A DNA stretch of 64,000 bases, from positions 186,001 through 250,000 of the forward strand of contig NZ_QEPZ01000001.1 in the NCBI RefSeq assembly GCF_003253005.1. Reading direction: 5' to 3'. The stretch's first letter is position 1. Every line of letters starts with the position of its first letter. Positions 20,671-31,357 of this stretch are shown here, one piece after another. This DNA is from Haemophilus parainfluenzae (GTDB taxonomy: Bacteria; Pseudomonadota; Gammaproteobacteria; Enterobacterales; Pasteurellaceae). Both the position numbers and the translations under genes were made by a program. Below the pieces are notes generated by a model. The model worked only from the letters and a program-made list of their open reading frames with translations, made no database searches and was not told the DNA's origin.

Positions 20671-21461
20671 TTAAATAATTCCTCCACATAATCTTTTGCT
20701 GGATAATGGAATCTCACCGGTCCATCCGCTTCGCCTTTTAAGAACTGCACCACTTGAGGATCTTGGCTAGCAAGCAGTTGCTCTGATGTTCCTTCGGCGA
20801 TCACATGCTTATCCGCAATAATATAGGCATAATCTGCAATACTTAATATTTCATTCACATCATGAGAAACCACGATAGACGTTAAGTTCAGCGCTTCATT
20901 CAAGCGTTTAATTAAACTCACGATTACGCCCATGCTGATTGGATCTTGCCCTGTAAACGGCTCATCAAACATAATTAAATCAGGATCAAGTGCAATCGCT
21001 CGAGCCAATGCGGCACGACGCGCCATCCCACCAGAAAGCTCCGAAGGCATCAAATCTGCTGCACCACGTAAGCCCACCGCTTCTAATTTCATCAACACAA
21101 TTTGACGAATTAGACTTTCCGGCAAACGGGTATGCTCGCGAATCGGAAATGCCACGTTATCAAACGTGGAAATATCCGTAAATAAAGCGCCTGATTGGAA
21201 TAACATTCCCATGCGTTTACGTACTTCGTAAAGCTCGCGATTTGAAAGACGACAAATATCTTGTCCATCAAACAAAATCTCGCCTTGTTCAGGATACAAC
21301 TGACCACCAATTAATTTCAGCAGCGTGGTTTTCCCGATCCCTGACGGCCCCATAATGGCCGTAATTTTACCCTGTTGGACTTTCAAATTCAGGTTATCGT
21401 AAATCACACGCTCACCTCGTTTAAAGGTCAGGTTTTTGACTTCGATTAGATTTTTATTCAT
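20667..21461 (-). CDS. mlaF: MlaF, ATPase of the phospholipid ABC transporter
   Basis: ABC ATPase of 264 residues with Walker [10 protein letters not shown] (about 38-46), the variant signature LSGGMARR typical of MlaF, Walker B LIMFDEP, and SHDVNE at the H-loop. It is the first gene of the mla run and has a 72-nt gap from lnt that contains a USS core. C-terminal residues contact MlaB in relatives. Confidence 0.95.
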   Translation of the reverse strand: MNKNLIEVKNLTFKRGERVIYDNLNLKVQQGKITAIMGPSGIGKTTLLKLIGGQLYPEQGEILFDGQDICRLSNRELYEVRKRMGMLFQSGALFTDISTFDNVAFPIREHTRLPESLIRQIVLMKLEAVGLRGAADLMPSELSGGMARRAALARAIALDPDLIMFDEPFTGQDPISMGVIVSLIKRLNEALNLTSIVVSHDVNEILSIADYAYIIADKHVIAEGTSEQLLASQDPQVVQFLKGEADGPVRFHYPAKDYVEELFK

Positions 21462-21533
21462 TAAAATCTCATTGGTTTTACAAGAGGATATTTATTTTCC
21501 TCTCACGTTAAAAAAGTGCGGTCGTTTTGACTG

Positions 21534-23066
21534 CTATTTTTGTGAAAGGTTCAAGCGGCGTTTTAATAACGTCGTGAAGCCACGTAATAACACAAAAATT
21601 AATGACAACACATAAATAGGTAAATTACCCAGTGCAGCATAAGGCGTTTTGCCTTCTGTTGGCACCATTTTATGGGTCAGCGTTGTTTCCTCAAATTGAG
21701 GTGCTTGTGCTTCAATATTACCCTTTGAATCAATAAACACTGAAATCCCTGTATTGGTTGCACGAATTAATGGCTTACCTAATTCTAGCGCACGCATTCT
21801 AGCCATTTGTAAATGCTGCCAAGGGCCAATGCTATCACCAAACCATGCATCATTGGAAATAGTCAGCAAATAATCAGTTTCTTTTTTCAGATTTTCACGA
21901 AGTTGCTCACCGAAAATAATTTCATAACAAATAGCCGGTGCAAAAGCATGTTGTTTTGCCATAAAAGATGGCTGTACCGCATCACCACTTTGGAACGCAG
22001 ACATTGGTAAATTAAATACCGAGTTAAGTGGACGTAACAAACTTTCTAACGGCACGTACTCACCAAATGGCACGAGATGATGTTTGCTGTAACGATTTTT
22101 TGTCGTTAATTCATAAGGAAAATCTGGATTCCCGGCCGTCACAATGGAATTCAATAATTTACCGCTTTGCTCATCACGATATACGGTGCCAATCATCACT
22201 TCCGTGTTTTTCTCTTTCGCAACTTTATCTAAAGCTTCAAAAAATGGCGTAATCGCATTTTCAAGAGTCGGTAATGCCGACTCGGGCAAAATAATTAAAT
22301 CAGACTTGCCTAAATGCGCCAAAATTTGTTTTTGATAGATATCTACCGTGGCATAAAGATATTCAGGATCCCATTTTAAATTTTGCTCAATATTGCCTTG
22401 TGCAAGCGTGACGGTTAGCCCTTTATCTTCTTTGGGTTGAACAAAACTCACCTTACCGGCATAAGCACTTAATCCACCCACAACCAATAATAGCAATGCA
22501 TTCACACTGACTAAATTCAATTGTTTTTTCGATAGTGCAAAAATAAGATTAAAAATGACCGCACTTGCCCAAACGGTAAAGAATGTCATCCCCGTGACAC
22601 CAAAGATCGGCGCAATACCGAAAAATGGACTATCAATTTGGGTATAACCAAATTGTAACCAAGGAAAGCCAGTAAATACCCAACCGCGCAAGAATTCAGT
22701 CAATGTCCAAATCGCGGCAAAAATGACCGCACTTTGCACCTGAAAACACTGCACTAAATAAGTAAAAAGCATTGGATAAAGTGCAAGGTAAGCCGAAAGC
22801 AAGCCCACCAAGAGATAACTTACACCAAGGGAAGCACCACCAAATTGATGAATGCTGACATTTAACCAACTTACACCAAAACAGAAAAAGCCCATCGACC
22901 ACAAAAAAGTAGCAAAAAGTGCGGTTGATTTTTTGGCATTTTTTGCCACAAAAAGCAATCCACCCAACGATACGTAGGCTAATCCCCAATAATCAAACGG
23001 CGAAAAGGCAAACACGCCAATCACCCCTGAAATCAGGGCTATAAGATAAACGACTAATTTATTCAT
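21534..23066 (-). CDS. lnt: Apolipoprotein N-acyltransferase
   Basis: Inner-membrane enzyme of 510 residues that adds the third acyl chain to lipoproteins. Six to seven N-terminal hydrophobic helices precede a nitrilase-like domain. The catalytic triad is visible: Glu in ILPESALP, Lys in NRYSKHHLVPFGEY, Cys in PAICYEIIFG. It lies after corC, the usual pairing. Its products include Pal and the lipoprotein at 52.8-53.2 kb. Confidence 0.96.
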   Translation of the reverse strand: MNKLVVYLIALISGVIGVFAFSPFDYWGLAYVSLGGLLFVAKNAKKSTALFATFLWSMGFFCFGVSWLNVSIHQFGGASLGVSYLLVGLLSAYLALYPMLFTYLVQCFQVQSAVIFAAIWTLTEFLRGWVFTGFPWLQFGYTQIDSPFFGIAPIFGVTGMTFFTVWASAVIFNLIFALSKKQLNLVSVNALLLLVVGGLSAYAGKVSFVQPKEDKGLTVTLAQGNIEQNLKWDPEYLYATVDIYQKQILAHLGKSDLIILPESALPTLENAITPFFEALDKVAKEKNTEVMIGTVYRDEQSGKLLNSIVTAGNPDFPYELTTKNRYSKHHLVPFGEYVPLESLLRPLNSVFNLPMSAFQSGDAVQPSFMAKQHAFAPAICYEIIFGEQLRENLKKETDYLLTISNDAWFGDSIGPWQHLQMARMRALELGKPLIRATNTGISVFIDSKGNIEAQAPQFEETTLTHKMVPTEGKTPYAALGNLPIYVLSLIFVLLRGFTTLLKRRLNLSQK

Positions 23067-23090
23067 TTTATCAATACTACAAAAAAATAT

Positions 23091-23114
23091 TCCCCCTCTT
23101 CAGCAAAGAGGGGG
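23091..23114. repeat. Intergenic hairpin between corC and lnt
   Basis: CCCCCTCTT and AAGAGGGGG pair over 9 bp with a 5-nt loop. The hairpin resembles that between thrB and thrC in both sequence and position inside an operon. Confidence 0.55.
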
Positions 23115-23140
23115 CTAAGAATACGGTCAAATTGAGCAAC

Positions 23141-24037
23141 CTACTCAGCTTGTTCTTCCACGCCTTCCATATCCGATAAATGCTCATCTGGCACGGTTAC
23201 GCGTACCTGAATTAAACGACGACTATCGGCAGAAGTCACCTTAAACTGAATATTTTCTAAGGTAATTTCTTCACCTCGCTTAGGCAAATAGCCAAAGGCT
23301 TGCATAATTAAACCGCCAATGGTATCCACTTCTTCATCATCAAAATGCGTATTAAATTGCGCATTAAAATCATCAATATCCGTTAGCGCGCGCACCGCAT
23401 AAGTATGACGAGAAAGCTGACGAATATCTGCGACATCTTCCTCATCGAACTCGTCTTCAATATCACCCACAATTTGTTCGAGAATATCTTCGATGGTCAC
23501 CAAACCTGATACCGCACCGAACTCATCTACCACAATCGCCATATGGAAACGTTCAGAACGAAATTCTTTTAGCATACGATCGACACGTTTACTTTCCGGC
23601 ACGATCACAACAGGACGTAATAACTTGGAAAGTTTGAACTCCTCCGCATCTTCACGTAAAAACTTGAGTAAATCTTTCGCGTGTAAAATACCTTCAATAT
23701 TATCGCGATCATCTGTATCTGCAATCACTGGAAAGCGAGAGTGCGCCGATTCAATAATCGTGTTTAAGCACGCATCAAGATCTTGATTAGACTCAATAAA
23801 TACAATTTGCGAGCGAGGAATCATGATATCGCGTACACGAAGCTCAGCGATTTCCATTACCCCTTCAATCATCTCGCGAGTGTTTTGATCGATTAAATCG
23901 TTTTGTTCTGAATCGCGAATCACTTCCACGAGTTCTTCACGGTTTTTCAGCTCACCTTGGAAAAAGCGGCCAATAAGTGATTGGAAAAAAGATTTTTTAG
24001 TTGTTTCAGTTTGATTACTCGAATGTTCTTCGTTCAT
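23141..24037 (-). CDS. corC: CorC/YbeX family CBS-domain protein
   Basis: Cytoplasmic protein of about 299 residues with two CBS domains (about 75-195, including [13 protein letters not shown] and [21 protein letters not shown]) and a C-terminal CorC/HlyC domain ([18 protein letters not shown]). Relatives influence magnesium and cobalt efflux and ribosome function; the exact role is unsettled. The open frame starts at 24085, but MNEEHSSNQ at 24037 matches the remembered homologue, so I use it. No strong ribosome site is seen at either start. Confidence 0.92.
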   Translation of the reverse strand: MNEEHSSNQTETTKKSFFQSLIGRFFQGELKNREELVEVIRDSEQNDLIDQNTREMIEGVMEIAELRVRDIMIPRSQIVFIESNQDLDACLNTIIESAHSRFPVIADTDDRDNIEGILHAKDLLKFLREDAEEFKLSKLLRPVVIVPESKRVDRMLKEFRSERFHMAIVVDEFGAVSGLVTIEDILEQIVGDIEDEFDEEDVADIRQLSRHTYAVRALTDIDDFNAQFNTHFDDEEVDTIGGLIMQAFGYLPKRGEEITLENIQFKVTSADSRRLIQVRVTVPDEHLSDMEGVEEQAE

Positions 24038-24128
24038 AAAATTAAATGTGTTACTGTCGGATTGACTGCGTAAAAAGTAGCACATTTTGACAAAAATCGC
24101 AAAAAACTTAAGCTAAATGGCTGAAAAT

Positions 24129-24167
24129 AAAGTGCGGTTAAAAACACAATAGTTTTTAACCGCACTT
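24129..24167. terminator. USS-pair hairpin, left copy flanking the orphan module
   Basis: A perfect 16-bp stem, AAGTGCGGTTAAAAAC with loop ACAATA, contains two opposed USS cores. The same 39-bp sequence recurs at 25559-25597. It probably terminates transcription of the minus-strand module. Confidence 0.85.
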
Positions 24168-24226
24168 CAATTTTAACTGTTGTTATGATTCCTTCTGCAG
24201 GTAGAAGGAGCTTCCATAACTCACGC

Positions 24227-25024
24227 TTATTTATAAGCATCCTCTGAATCAATAATTTCTACGTAGTTCGGATCTGGTATTGGTTTTTGTATGAACGCCA
24301 ACCATCTTTCTAAAAGGTAAGTTAGTTTCTTACGAGGGATTAAATACTCTGTATGCTCGCTTTCATCATCAATTTCATCGCATTTATCTAGAAGATCGAA
24401 ACCCAATTTAACCCTATTATGATCGATAAAGGCATCAAAAGCTTCCGTGCCGATATATTTCCATGTGAGTTCTGAATTTTTTAAATCATCTAAAACAAGA
24501 CGAACAATATCTATATCATTTAATGTTAATATATATGTGGCTATAGCTCTTCTTGCATTGTCTGACGAATCTTTAGCTACACACCTAGGCGCTAGTTTGC
24601 CAGAAGAATCACAATATCCAAATTCAATTGAATCAACAATTTCTATGTAGTTCGGTTCTGTTATTGGTTTTTGTATGAATGCCAACCATCTTTCTAAAAG
24701 ATAAGTCAGTTCCTTACGAGGGATTAAATACTCTGTATGATCTCTTTCATCATCAATTTCATCATATTCATCGTATCCATCTAAAAGATCGAAACCCACT
24801 TTCACCCTATCATGATCGATATAGGCATCAAAAGCTTCCGTGCCGATATATTCCCATGTGAGTTCTAAATTTTTTAAGTCATCTAAAACAAGGCGAACAA
24901 TATCTATCTCATTTAATGTTGATATATATGTAGTTATAACACTTGAATCAAATAACGAATCCTTAGTTGCACAGATAGGAGCTAGCTTGCCAAAATAATC
25001 ATAATATCCAAATTCAACTATCAT
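24227..25024 (-). CDS. Unknown acidic protein with two tandem ~130-residue repeats
   Basis: I do not recognise this 265-residue protein. It consists of two homologous halves. Each runs from EFGY, through TYI-TLN-IDIVRLVLDDLKN and YIGTEAFDA, to EYLIPRK and LTYLLERWLAFIQKPI. The duplication is also plain in DNA, with an offset of 384 to 393 nt. There is no signal peptide or membrane segment, and it is acidic. Small, acidic, cytoplasmic, duplicated proteins next to another small unknown are typical of immunity proteins of contact-dependent or Rhs toxins, but no toxin gene is present. That role is inference only. No uptake sequence occurs in it. Confidence 0.7.
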   Translation of the reverse strand: MIVEFGYYDYFGKLAPICATKDSLFDSSVITTYISTLNEIDIVRLVLDDLKNLELTWEYIGTEAFDAYIDHDRVKVGFDLLDGYDEYDEIDDERDHTEYLIPRKELTYLLERWLAFIQKPITEPNYIEIVDSIEFGYCDSSGKLAPRCVAKDSSDNARRAIATYILTLNDIDIVRLVLDDLKNSELTWKYIGTEAFDAFIDHNRVKLGFDLLDKCDEIDDESEHTEYLIPRKKLTYLLERWLAFIQKPIPDPNYVEIIDSEDAYK

Positions 25025-25059
25025 TATTGTCCTCTTATAGGATAAATACTTAGAACATT

Positions 25060-25473
25060 TTACTTATTGTCTAATGAATTAATCCATTTATTAAAAAACA
25101 CAATTTGTTCATCTACGGAAGAAGTTAGTTCACTATCTTCAGGAGAAAAAATAAAAACTAAATCTTCAAATGTAGCTTGTTTACCAAGTTTGTATTCATA
25201 TACTTTTACAGCTTTTCCCATCTGTAGTAGCATGCGCGATGGATAAGCATTTCGTTTATATCCTTTACAATGTAACAATATATCAGGATATTGTTTTTTT
25301 AATCTAGATAAACAATCCCAAAAATTATCCTCTACAATACAAATTTTCATATCAAAACATTCAAAGGATATTTGGCATTGATCATTATCAACATATCCAA
25401 AATAAACAGGGAAAAATCCTGCATTACTTCCTTTAGATATTTTAAGCATCGTTTTTTCAAAGGCGCTTTTCAT
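25060..25473 (-). CDS. Unknown 137-residue protein, possible immunity protein
   Basis: Cytoplasmic protein without signal or membrane helix. The segment CKGYKRNAYPSRMLLQMGKAVKVYEY, followed by a basic to acidic C-terminal half, recalls small proteins found beside Rhs or CdiA toxins in other bacteria, from memory and unsearched. It lies 35 nt upstream of the duplicated protein and probably shares its transcript. The upstream 85 nt are extremely AT-rich. Lack of uptake sequences and AT richness set it off from corC and galM. Confidence 0.65.
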   Translation of the reverse strand: MKSAFEKTMLKISKGSNAGFFPVYFGYVDNDQCQISFECFDMKICIVEDNFWDCLSRLKKQYPDILLHCKGYKRNAYPSRMLLQMGKAVKVYEYKLGKQATFEDLVFIFSPEDSELTSSVDEQIVFFNKWINSLDNK

Positions 25474-25558
25474 TTATAATTTTTCACCTCTAGTAAAATA
25501 TTACGAATTAAATACAATTAATGTATTTTTTATACATTTTATGTAATTACATATAAAC

Positions 25559-25597
25559 AAAGTGCGGTTAAAAACACAATAGTTTTTAACCGCACTT
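25559..25597. terminator. USS-pair hairpin, right copy flanking the orphan module
   Basis: Identical over 39 bp to 24129-24167. It lies 11 nt beyond the galM stop, so it also serves as the terminator of the galTKM transcript. Confidence 0.88.
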
Positions 25598-25608
25598 TCA
25601 GAGATTAC

Positions 25609-26634
25609 CTATTTAAACCTAAATTCTGTCCACTGGTAATACCGCTCACCTGCTTTTTGAATACCGCCATAATTTTGCCATTCGGGGTGGTTAGGGGTAT
25701 CGGGAAGGCATTGAGTTTCAAGTGCGATGCCACTGAAATCTTGATAAGTGCCACCTTTACGAGTTGGGATGCCTGCAAGATAGTTTCCCGTATATACCTG
25801 TAATGCTGCTTGGGACGTGAGCACTTCAAGGCTTAAATCTTCATTAGGGGAAGTCAATAATACACAAGGCTTTTGCCATGCTTTATTGACGATAAAAGAA
25901 TGATCGTAACCTTTTGTCACCACTTGATCGCCTTGCTGAAAATCTTGTGCGATTGGTTTTGCAACACGAAAATCAAAGCTGGTATTCACCACATGCTTAA
26001 GTGGTGAATTTGGGATGCCTTCACCATCAACCGGTAAATAGAAATCCGCATTGAGGCGTAATGTATGATTTCGCACATCACTGCTCTGCTCCGCATTTTC
26101 CAAATTGAAATAAGCGTGGTTTGTTAAGTTCAGCGCGGTATCTTTATCGCTGTCTGCTTCGTATTCAATTTTTACACTATTTTCATCGGTCAGCGTGTAA
26201 ATCACATTAGCTTGAACATTACCTTCAAAACCTTGATCACCATCGGGAGACACAAGGGAAAAACGCACAAAATTCTGACCGCACTCTTCCACCTTCCAAC
26301 GGCGTTTATCAAAGCCTTCTTTACCACCATGTAATTGATGTTTGCCTTGATTAGCGAACAGCTGGATTGTTCGCTCACCTAATTCAAATTGGGCGTTAGC
26401 AATACGGTTCGCATAGCGTCCTACGCTTGCGCCCAAATAAGCAGTTTGATGAGGATAATCTTCCACTTTGCAGCCAAGTAACACTTCTCGCAACTCACCA
26501 TTCACAGGGACTTTACAAGAAAGCCAAGTGGCTCCCCAATCCATAAATTGCACGATCATGCCATTTGAATTGGTGAGTTGAACAAGTTGATAAGGCTGTC
26601 CATCTGGTGCATTGAACGCCGTTTTTTCTAGCAT
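25609..26634 (-). CDS. galM: Galactose mutarotase (aldose 1-epimerase)
   Basis: Beta-sandwich enzyme of about 341 residues interconverting alpha and beta galactose for GalK. Catalytic landmarks are [10 protein letters not shown] (His) and [17 protein letters not shown] (Glu). The open frame begins at 26661, but AAGGAG sits 7 nt before the ATG at 26634, which overlaps the last codons of galK by 7 nt, so that is the start. It is the last gene of galT-galK-galM. Confidence 0.95.
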   Translation of the reverse strand: MLEKTAFNAPDGQPYQLVQLTNSNGMIVQFMDWGATWLSCKVPVNGELREVLLGCKVEDYPHQTAYLGASVGRYANRIANAQFELGERTIQLFANQGKHQLHGGKEGFDKRRWKVEECGQNFVRFSLVSPDGDQGFEGNVQANVIYTLTDENSVKIEYEADSDKDTALNLTNHAYFNLENAEQSSDVRNHTLRLNADFYLPVDGEGIPNSPLKHVVNTSFDFRVAKPIAQDFQQGDQVVTKGYDHSFIVNKAWQKPCVLLTSPNEDLSLEVLTSQAALQVYTGNYLAGIPTRKGGTYQDFSGIALETQCLPDTPNHPEWQNYGGIQKAGERYYQWTEFRFK

Positions 26635-27782
26635 AGACTCACTCCTTGTGAGGCTGTGCAAACGTAGAAATCTTCTTTTAACCCCGTTTGTTTTTCATAA
26701 TTATCGGCAATAATTTTACGCACTTCTTCAACTTTATCATGAGGTGCAAGGGCAACAATGCAACCACCGAAACCACCGCCAGTCATTCTCGCACCACCGG
26801 TTTTACCAATCACTAATTGAGCAAGTTCAACAAGATAATCGATTTGTGGCACGGTAATCTCAAAATCATCACGCATGGACTCGTGAGATTGCCCCATTAA
26901 TTCGCCTAATTTTGTTAAATCGTTATGTTTTAAGGCTTCAACCGCATCAAGTACGCGTTGGTTTTCAGTCACCACATGACGTGCACGTTTAGCCACTAAA
27001 GCATTAAGTGCGGTCAATTCTGCTTCTCTTTTTTGGAATTCTTCTACTGACACATCACGTAATGCTTTCACGCCAAAGAACTCTGCGGCCTTTTCACATT
27101 GCCAACGGCGTGTATTGTATTCACCCGTCACCAAATCATGGGGTACATTTGAGTTCACAATAATAACAGCGACATCTTTCGGCACTGGCGTTGGCTGTGT
27201 TTCTAAGCTACGGCAATCAATCATTAAGAGATGCTCTTTTTGTCCTAAAGCGGAAATTAATTGATCCATGTTCCCGCAATTTGCGCCTACAAATTTGTTT
27301 TCAGCTTTTTGACCAATTAAAGCAATCTCTGTATGTGTTAAAGGTAAATCATTCAATTGTTGGCAGAACTTACCCGTCGCTACCTCAAGGGCAGCCGAAG
27401 AACTTAAACCAGAAGAATGTGGCACATTTCCAGAAATCACTAAATCAGCGCCTTGTTTAAATTGCGGGCAGCGTTCTTGAATAAATTTCACGACACCGCG
27501 CACATAATTCGCCCATTTTTGCTCACTTTGAGGGAAATCTTCATTAAGAGAAAAGGTATCCTCAAGATTAAGATCTGCGGCATAAACATTCCAAATATGA
27601 TCAGCACGTTTTGATCCCGCAATGGCTGTACCATAATTGATCGCACAAGGCATCACAAAACCATCATTGTAATCCGTATGTTCGCCGATAATATTTACAC
27701 GACCTGGTGCATACACGGTCAGTTCAGGTTGCTTGTTATATTTTTGCGTAAAAATGTGTTGGGATTTTTGGACTGGAGTCAT
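26628..27782 (-). CDS. galK: Galactokinase
   Basis: GHMP kinase of 384 residues phosphorylating galactose at C1. The galactose-binding signature [20 protein letters not shown] is at about 26-45, the ATP loop [16 protein letters not shown] near 130, and the third motif [11 protein letters not shown] near the C-terminus. It is preceded by galT with a 54-nt gap and coupled by overlap to galM. No galE is present in the window, so UDP-galactose epimerisation must be encoded elsewhere. Confidence 0.97.
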   Translation of the reverse strand: MTPVQKSQHIFTQKYNKQPELTVYAPGRVNIIGEHTDYNDGFVMPCAINYGTAIAGSKRADHIWNVYAADLNLEDTFSLNEDFPQSEQKWANYVRGVVKFIQERCPQFKQGADLVISGNVPHSSGLSSSAALEVATGKFCQQLNDLPLTHTEIALIGQKAENKFVGANCGNMDQLISALGQKEHLLMIDCRSLETQPTPVPKDVAVIIVNSNVPHDLVTGEYNTRRWQCEKAAEFFGVKALRDVSVEEFQKREAELTALNALVAKRARHVVTENQRVLDAVEALKHNDLTKLGELMGQSHESMRDDFEITVPQIDYLVELAQLVIGKTGGARMTGGGFGGCIVALAPHDKVEEVRKIIADNYEKQTGLKEDFYVCTASQGVSLC

Positions 27783-27836
27783 ATTATTTTCCTTTATCTT
27801 TCACACTCCCTCTTAACTCGAGAGAGAAATTATTGC

Positions 27837-28912
<1,076 letters not shown>

Positions 28913-28951
28913 AAATTTTATTCATAAGATAACAAATTAAAAAAAATAAAC

Positions 28952-28967
28952 CGTGATCATTATCACA
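28952..28967. promoter_or_regulatory. CRP-type site in the galT-galS control region
   Basis: CGTGATCATTATCACA has one mismatch to TGTGA-N6-TCACA. It is placed to activate galT from just upstream of its promoter. Confidence 0.65.
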
Positions 28968-29028
28968 AAATCAGGAAATAAGGCGCTAGTCCAATCTCTT
29001 TTTTGTGACGAATGTAGCATTTTTGAAA

Positions 29029-29040
29029 GTAACCGCTTTC
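29029..29040. promoter_or_regulatory. GalR/GalS-type operator before galS
   Basis: GTAACCGCTTTC fits GNAANCGNTTNC exactly. It lies about 19 nt upstream of a TATGAT -10 element (29059-29064), so it would cover the -35 region, consistent with autoregulation. Confidence 0.6.
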
Positions 29041-29097
29041 AATTTTATTCAAATTTACTATGATAATTAGTATGAAAAAATGAATGAGAGCCCAGTT

Positions 29098-30105
29098 ATG
29101 CCTACAATTCGAGATGTTGCTGAATTAGCTTGCGTGTCGGTTGCCACTGTTTCCCGGGTAATTAATCACTCTCCCTCCGTAAGTGAAAAAACCCGTTATT
29201 CAGTTCAACGCGCAATGGAGGTTTTAAATTATCAACCCAATGCAAACGCACAAGCTCTGGCGGTACAAAATACTGATACCATTGGCGTGGTGGTTACTGA
29301 TGTAACGGATCCCTTCTTTGCTATCTTGGTCAAATCAGTCGATAAAGTGGCTGAAGAGCATCAAAAAACGATTTTGATTGGTATTGGATACCACCATGCA
29401 GAAAAAGAGCGTGAAGCCATTGATACCTTGCTGCGCAAGCGTTGTAGCTGTCTGGTCGTTCATTCCAAAGCCCTTTCTGACGAAGAATTACGTCATTATC
29501 TTGAAAATGTACCGGGTATGGTTGTGATTAACCGTGTGATTTCAGGTTATGAAAATCGTTGCGTCAGTCTTGATAACCGCCAAGGTACCTATCTCGCGAC
29601 TGAAATGCTGATTCGTTATGGTCATAAGCACATCGCCTACATTGGATCTAATCACGGTATTTTAGATGAAACCGAACGTAAAGAAGGTTATTTGGCCGCT
29701 TTAAGAGATCATCATTTTCCTATTGTCGAACAAGCCATTGTACATAATTCGCCGGATTTTGAAGGCGGTGAAAAGGCGATGATTGATTTATTGAGCTACA
29801 ACTCTAACTTAACAGCGGTTGTAGCCTATAATGACACGATGGCAGCGGGAGCAATTTCCGTTTTAAATGAAAACAATATCAAAGTGCCGAAACAGTTTTC
29901 CATTGTGGGCTTTGATGATATGCCAATTGCTCGATATTTGATTCCGAAGCTTACCACTATTCGCTATCCAATTGATTTAATGGCAAATTATGCGGCGAAA
30001 CTGGCTTTGAGCTTAGTTGATTCGTCTATTGTTACACCGACTGTTGTCCAATTTAATCCAACCTTGGTGAGACATTTTTCTGTAGAAAATGCAATGAAAC
30101 CGTGA
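29098..30105 (+). CDS. galS: LacI-family galactose regulator (GalS/GalR)
   Basis: DNA-binding regulator of about 335 residues. The helix-turn-helix [21 protein letters not shown] is at the N-terminus, followed by the hinge [11 protein letters not shown] and a periplasmic-binding-protein-like domain ([26 protein letters not shown]). The frame opens at 29080; I take the internal ATG at 29098, which begins [10 protein letters not shown] as LacI proteins do. Divergent galT and downstream mglBAC both have matching operators, making them its likely targets with galactose as inducer. Confidence 0.92.
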   Translation: MPTIRDVAELACVSVATVSRVINHSPSVSEKTRYSVQRAMEVLNYQPNANAQALAVQNTDTIGVVVTDVTDPFFAILVKSVDKVAEEHQKTILIGIGYHHAEKEREAIDTLLRKRCSCLVVHSKALSDEELRHYLENVPGMVVINRVISGYENRCVSLDNRQGTYLATEMLIRYGHKHIAYIGSNHGILDETERKEGYLAALRDHHFPIVEQAIVHNSPDFEGGEKAMIDLLSYNSNLTAVVAYNDTMAAGAISVLNENNIKVPKQFSIVGFDDMPIARYLIPKLTTIRYPIDLMANYAAKLALSLVDSSIVTPTVVQFNPTLVRHFSVENAMKP

Positions 30106-30116
30106 TGGAGATCACA
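30101..30116. promoter_or_regulatory. CRP-type site overlapping the galS stop
   Basis: CGTGATGGAGATCACA has one mismatch to the CRP consensus. It lies 50 bp upstream of a perfect site, giving a tandem arrangement at the mgl promoter. Confidence 0.55.
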
Positions 30117-30133
30117 AATTTAAACATTGCCAT

Positions 30134-30145
30134 GTAATCGTTTTC
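30134..30145. promoter_or_regulatory. GalS-type operator at the mgl promoter
   Basis: GTAATCGTTTTC fits GNAANCGNTTNC exactly and lies just upstream of the promoter-proximal CRP site, so the regulator encoded upstream probably also controls mglBAC. Confidence 0.65.
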
Positions 30146-30150
30146 ATTTA

Positions 30151-30193
30151 TGTGAGTTTGATCACAGATTAACAATTTTTATTTCGTTATGAT
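30151..30193 (+). promoter_or_regulatory. mglB promoter with class II CRP site
   Basis: TGTGAGTTTGATCACA (30151-30166) is a perfect CRP match. TATGAT (30188-30193) follows. A start about 7 nt beyond it puts the CRP centre near -41.5, the classic class II position. Confidence 0.7.
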
Positions 30194-30283
30194 GGATTCA
30201 GTTGCAATAGATGTACGCAACATTCCTCTATTGGGTATATAAAAATCAACAATAAAATCTCTTTCTCTAATAGGAGCGTTTTT

Positions 30284-31279
30284 ATGAAAAAAACAGCAGT
30301 ATTAAGTGCAGTCGCTTTAGCAATCGGTTTAGGTTCAGCAACGTCAGGTTTCGCAGCCGATAACCGTATTGGTGTTACCATTTATAAATATGATGACAAC
30401 TTCATGTCATTAATGCGTAAAGAAATCGATAAAGAAGCGAAAGCGCTTGGTGGCATTGAGTTATTAATGAATGACTCTCAAAATGCACAATCTATTCAAA
30501 ATGACCAAGTGGATGGTTTGCTTTCTAAAGGTGTAAAAGCTTTAGCGATTAACTTAGTAGACCCAGCAGCAGCTTCAACTGTTATCAAGAAAGCTAAACA
30601 AGATGACATTCCTGTTGTTTTCTTCAATAAAGACCCAGGTGCAAAAGCAATTGGTAGCTACGATCACGCTTACTATGTTGGTACAGACCCGAAAGAATCT
30701 GGTTTAATCCAAGGTGACTTAATTGCTAAACAATGGAAAGCAATGCCAGCCTTCGACTTAAACAAAGACGGTAAAATCCAATATGTATTATTAAAAGGTG
30801 AACCAGGCCACCCAGACGCAGAAGCGCGTACTAAATATGTGATTGAGCAATTAAATGCTAAAGGTATCCAAACCGAACAATTATTTATTGATACCGGTAT
30901 GTGGGATGCGGCAATGGCTAAAGATAAAGTGGATGCATGGTTATCTAGCTCTAAAGCTAACGAAATTGAAATGATTATTTCAAACAATGACGGTATGGCG
31001 TTAGGTGCATTAGAAGCAACCAAAGCACACGGTAAAAAATTACCAATCTTTGGTGTGGATGCATTACCAGAAGTGCTTCAATTAATTAAGAAAGGCGAAA
31101 TTGCTGGTACTGTGTTAAACGATGGTGTTAACCAAGGTAAAGCAGTTGTTCAACTTTCTGCAAACCTTGCTAACGGTAAAGCAGCAACAGAAGGTACACA
31201 ATGGAAATTAGAAAACCGTGTGGTGCGTATCCCTTATGTTGGTGTAGATAAAGATAACCTAAGTGAATTCTTAAAATAA
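30284..31279 (+). CDS. mglB: Galactose/methyl-galactoside periplasmic binding protein
   Basis: Periplasmic protein of 331 residues with a signal peptide ([19 protein letters not shown]...GFAA, cleaved near ADNRIG). The mature start [16 protein letters not shown] and the [12 protein letters not shown] and FGVDALPEV segments match MglB of E. coli. It binds galactose or glucose and hands it to MglAC. A TAGGAG ribosome site precedes it. A GC-rich hairpin after the gene probably lets more MglB than MglA/C be made. Confidence 0.97.
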   Translation: MKKTAVLSAVALAIGLGSATSGFAADNRIGVTIYKYDDNFMSLMRKEIDKEAKALGGIELLMNDSQNAQSIQNDQVDGLLSKGVKALAINLVDPAAASTVIKKAKQDDIPVVFFNKDPGAKAIGSYDHAYYVGTDPKESGLIQGDLIAKQWKAMPAFDLNKDGKIQYVLLKGEPGHPDAEARTKYVIEQLNAKGIQTEQLFIDTGMWDAAMAKDKVDAWLSSSKANEIEMIISNNDGMALGALEATKAHGKKLPIFGVDALPEVLQLIKKGEIAGTVLNDGVNQGKAVVQLSANLANGKAATEGTQWKLENRVVRIPYVGVDKDNLSEFLK

Positions 31280-31306
31280 GAAAATCTATTGCTTTTCTTT
31301 AATTTT

Positions 31307-31345
31307 AGGGGGAAAGGAAACCCAAATTCCCTTTCCCCCTTTTTG
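31307..31345 (+). terminator. Partial terminator between mglB and mglA
   Basis: AGGGGGAAAGG pairs with CCTTTCCCCCT over 11 bp and is followed by TTTTT. It lies inside the operon, where it would reduce read-through into mglA. Confidence 0.75.
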
Positions 31346-31357
31346 ATGAGGTTGGAT

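Noticed and set aside
24227-25473. Toxin-antitoxin pair
   Set aside because: Neither protein shows a nuclease, kinase or DNA-binding antitoxin motif, and gene lengths and order do not fit known types; immunity-like is the better guess.
24129-25597. Insertion sequence or integron cassette
   Set aside because: There is no transposase, no target duplication beyond the USS hairpins, and no integrase or attC-like structure; the flanks are ordinary USS terminators.
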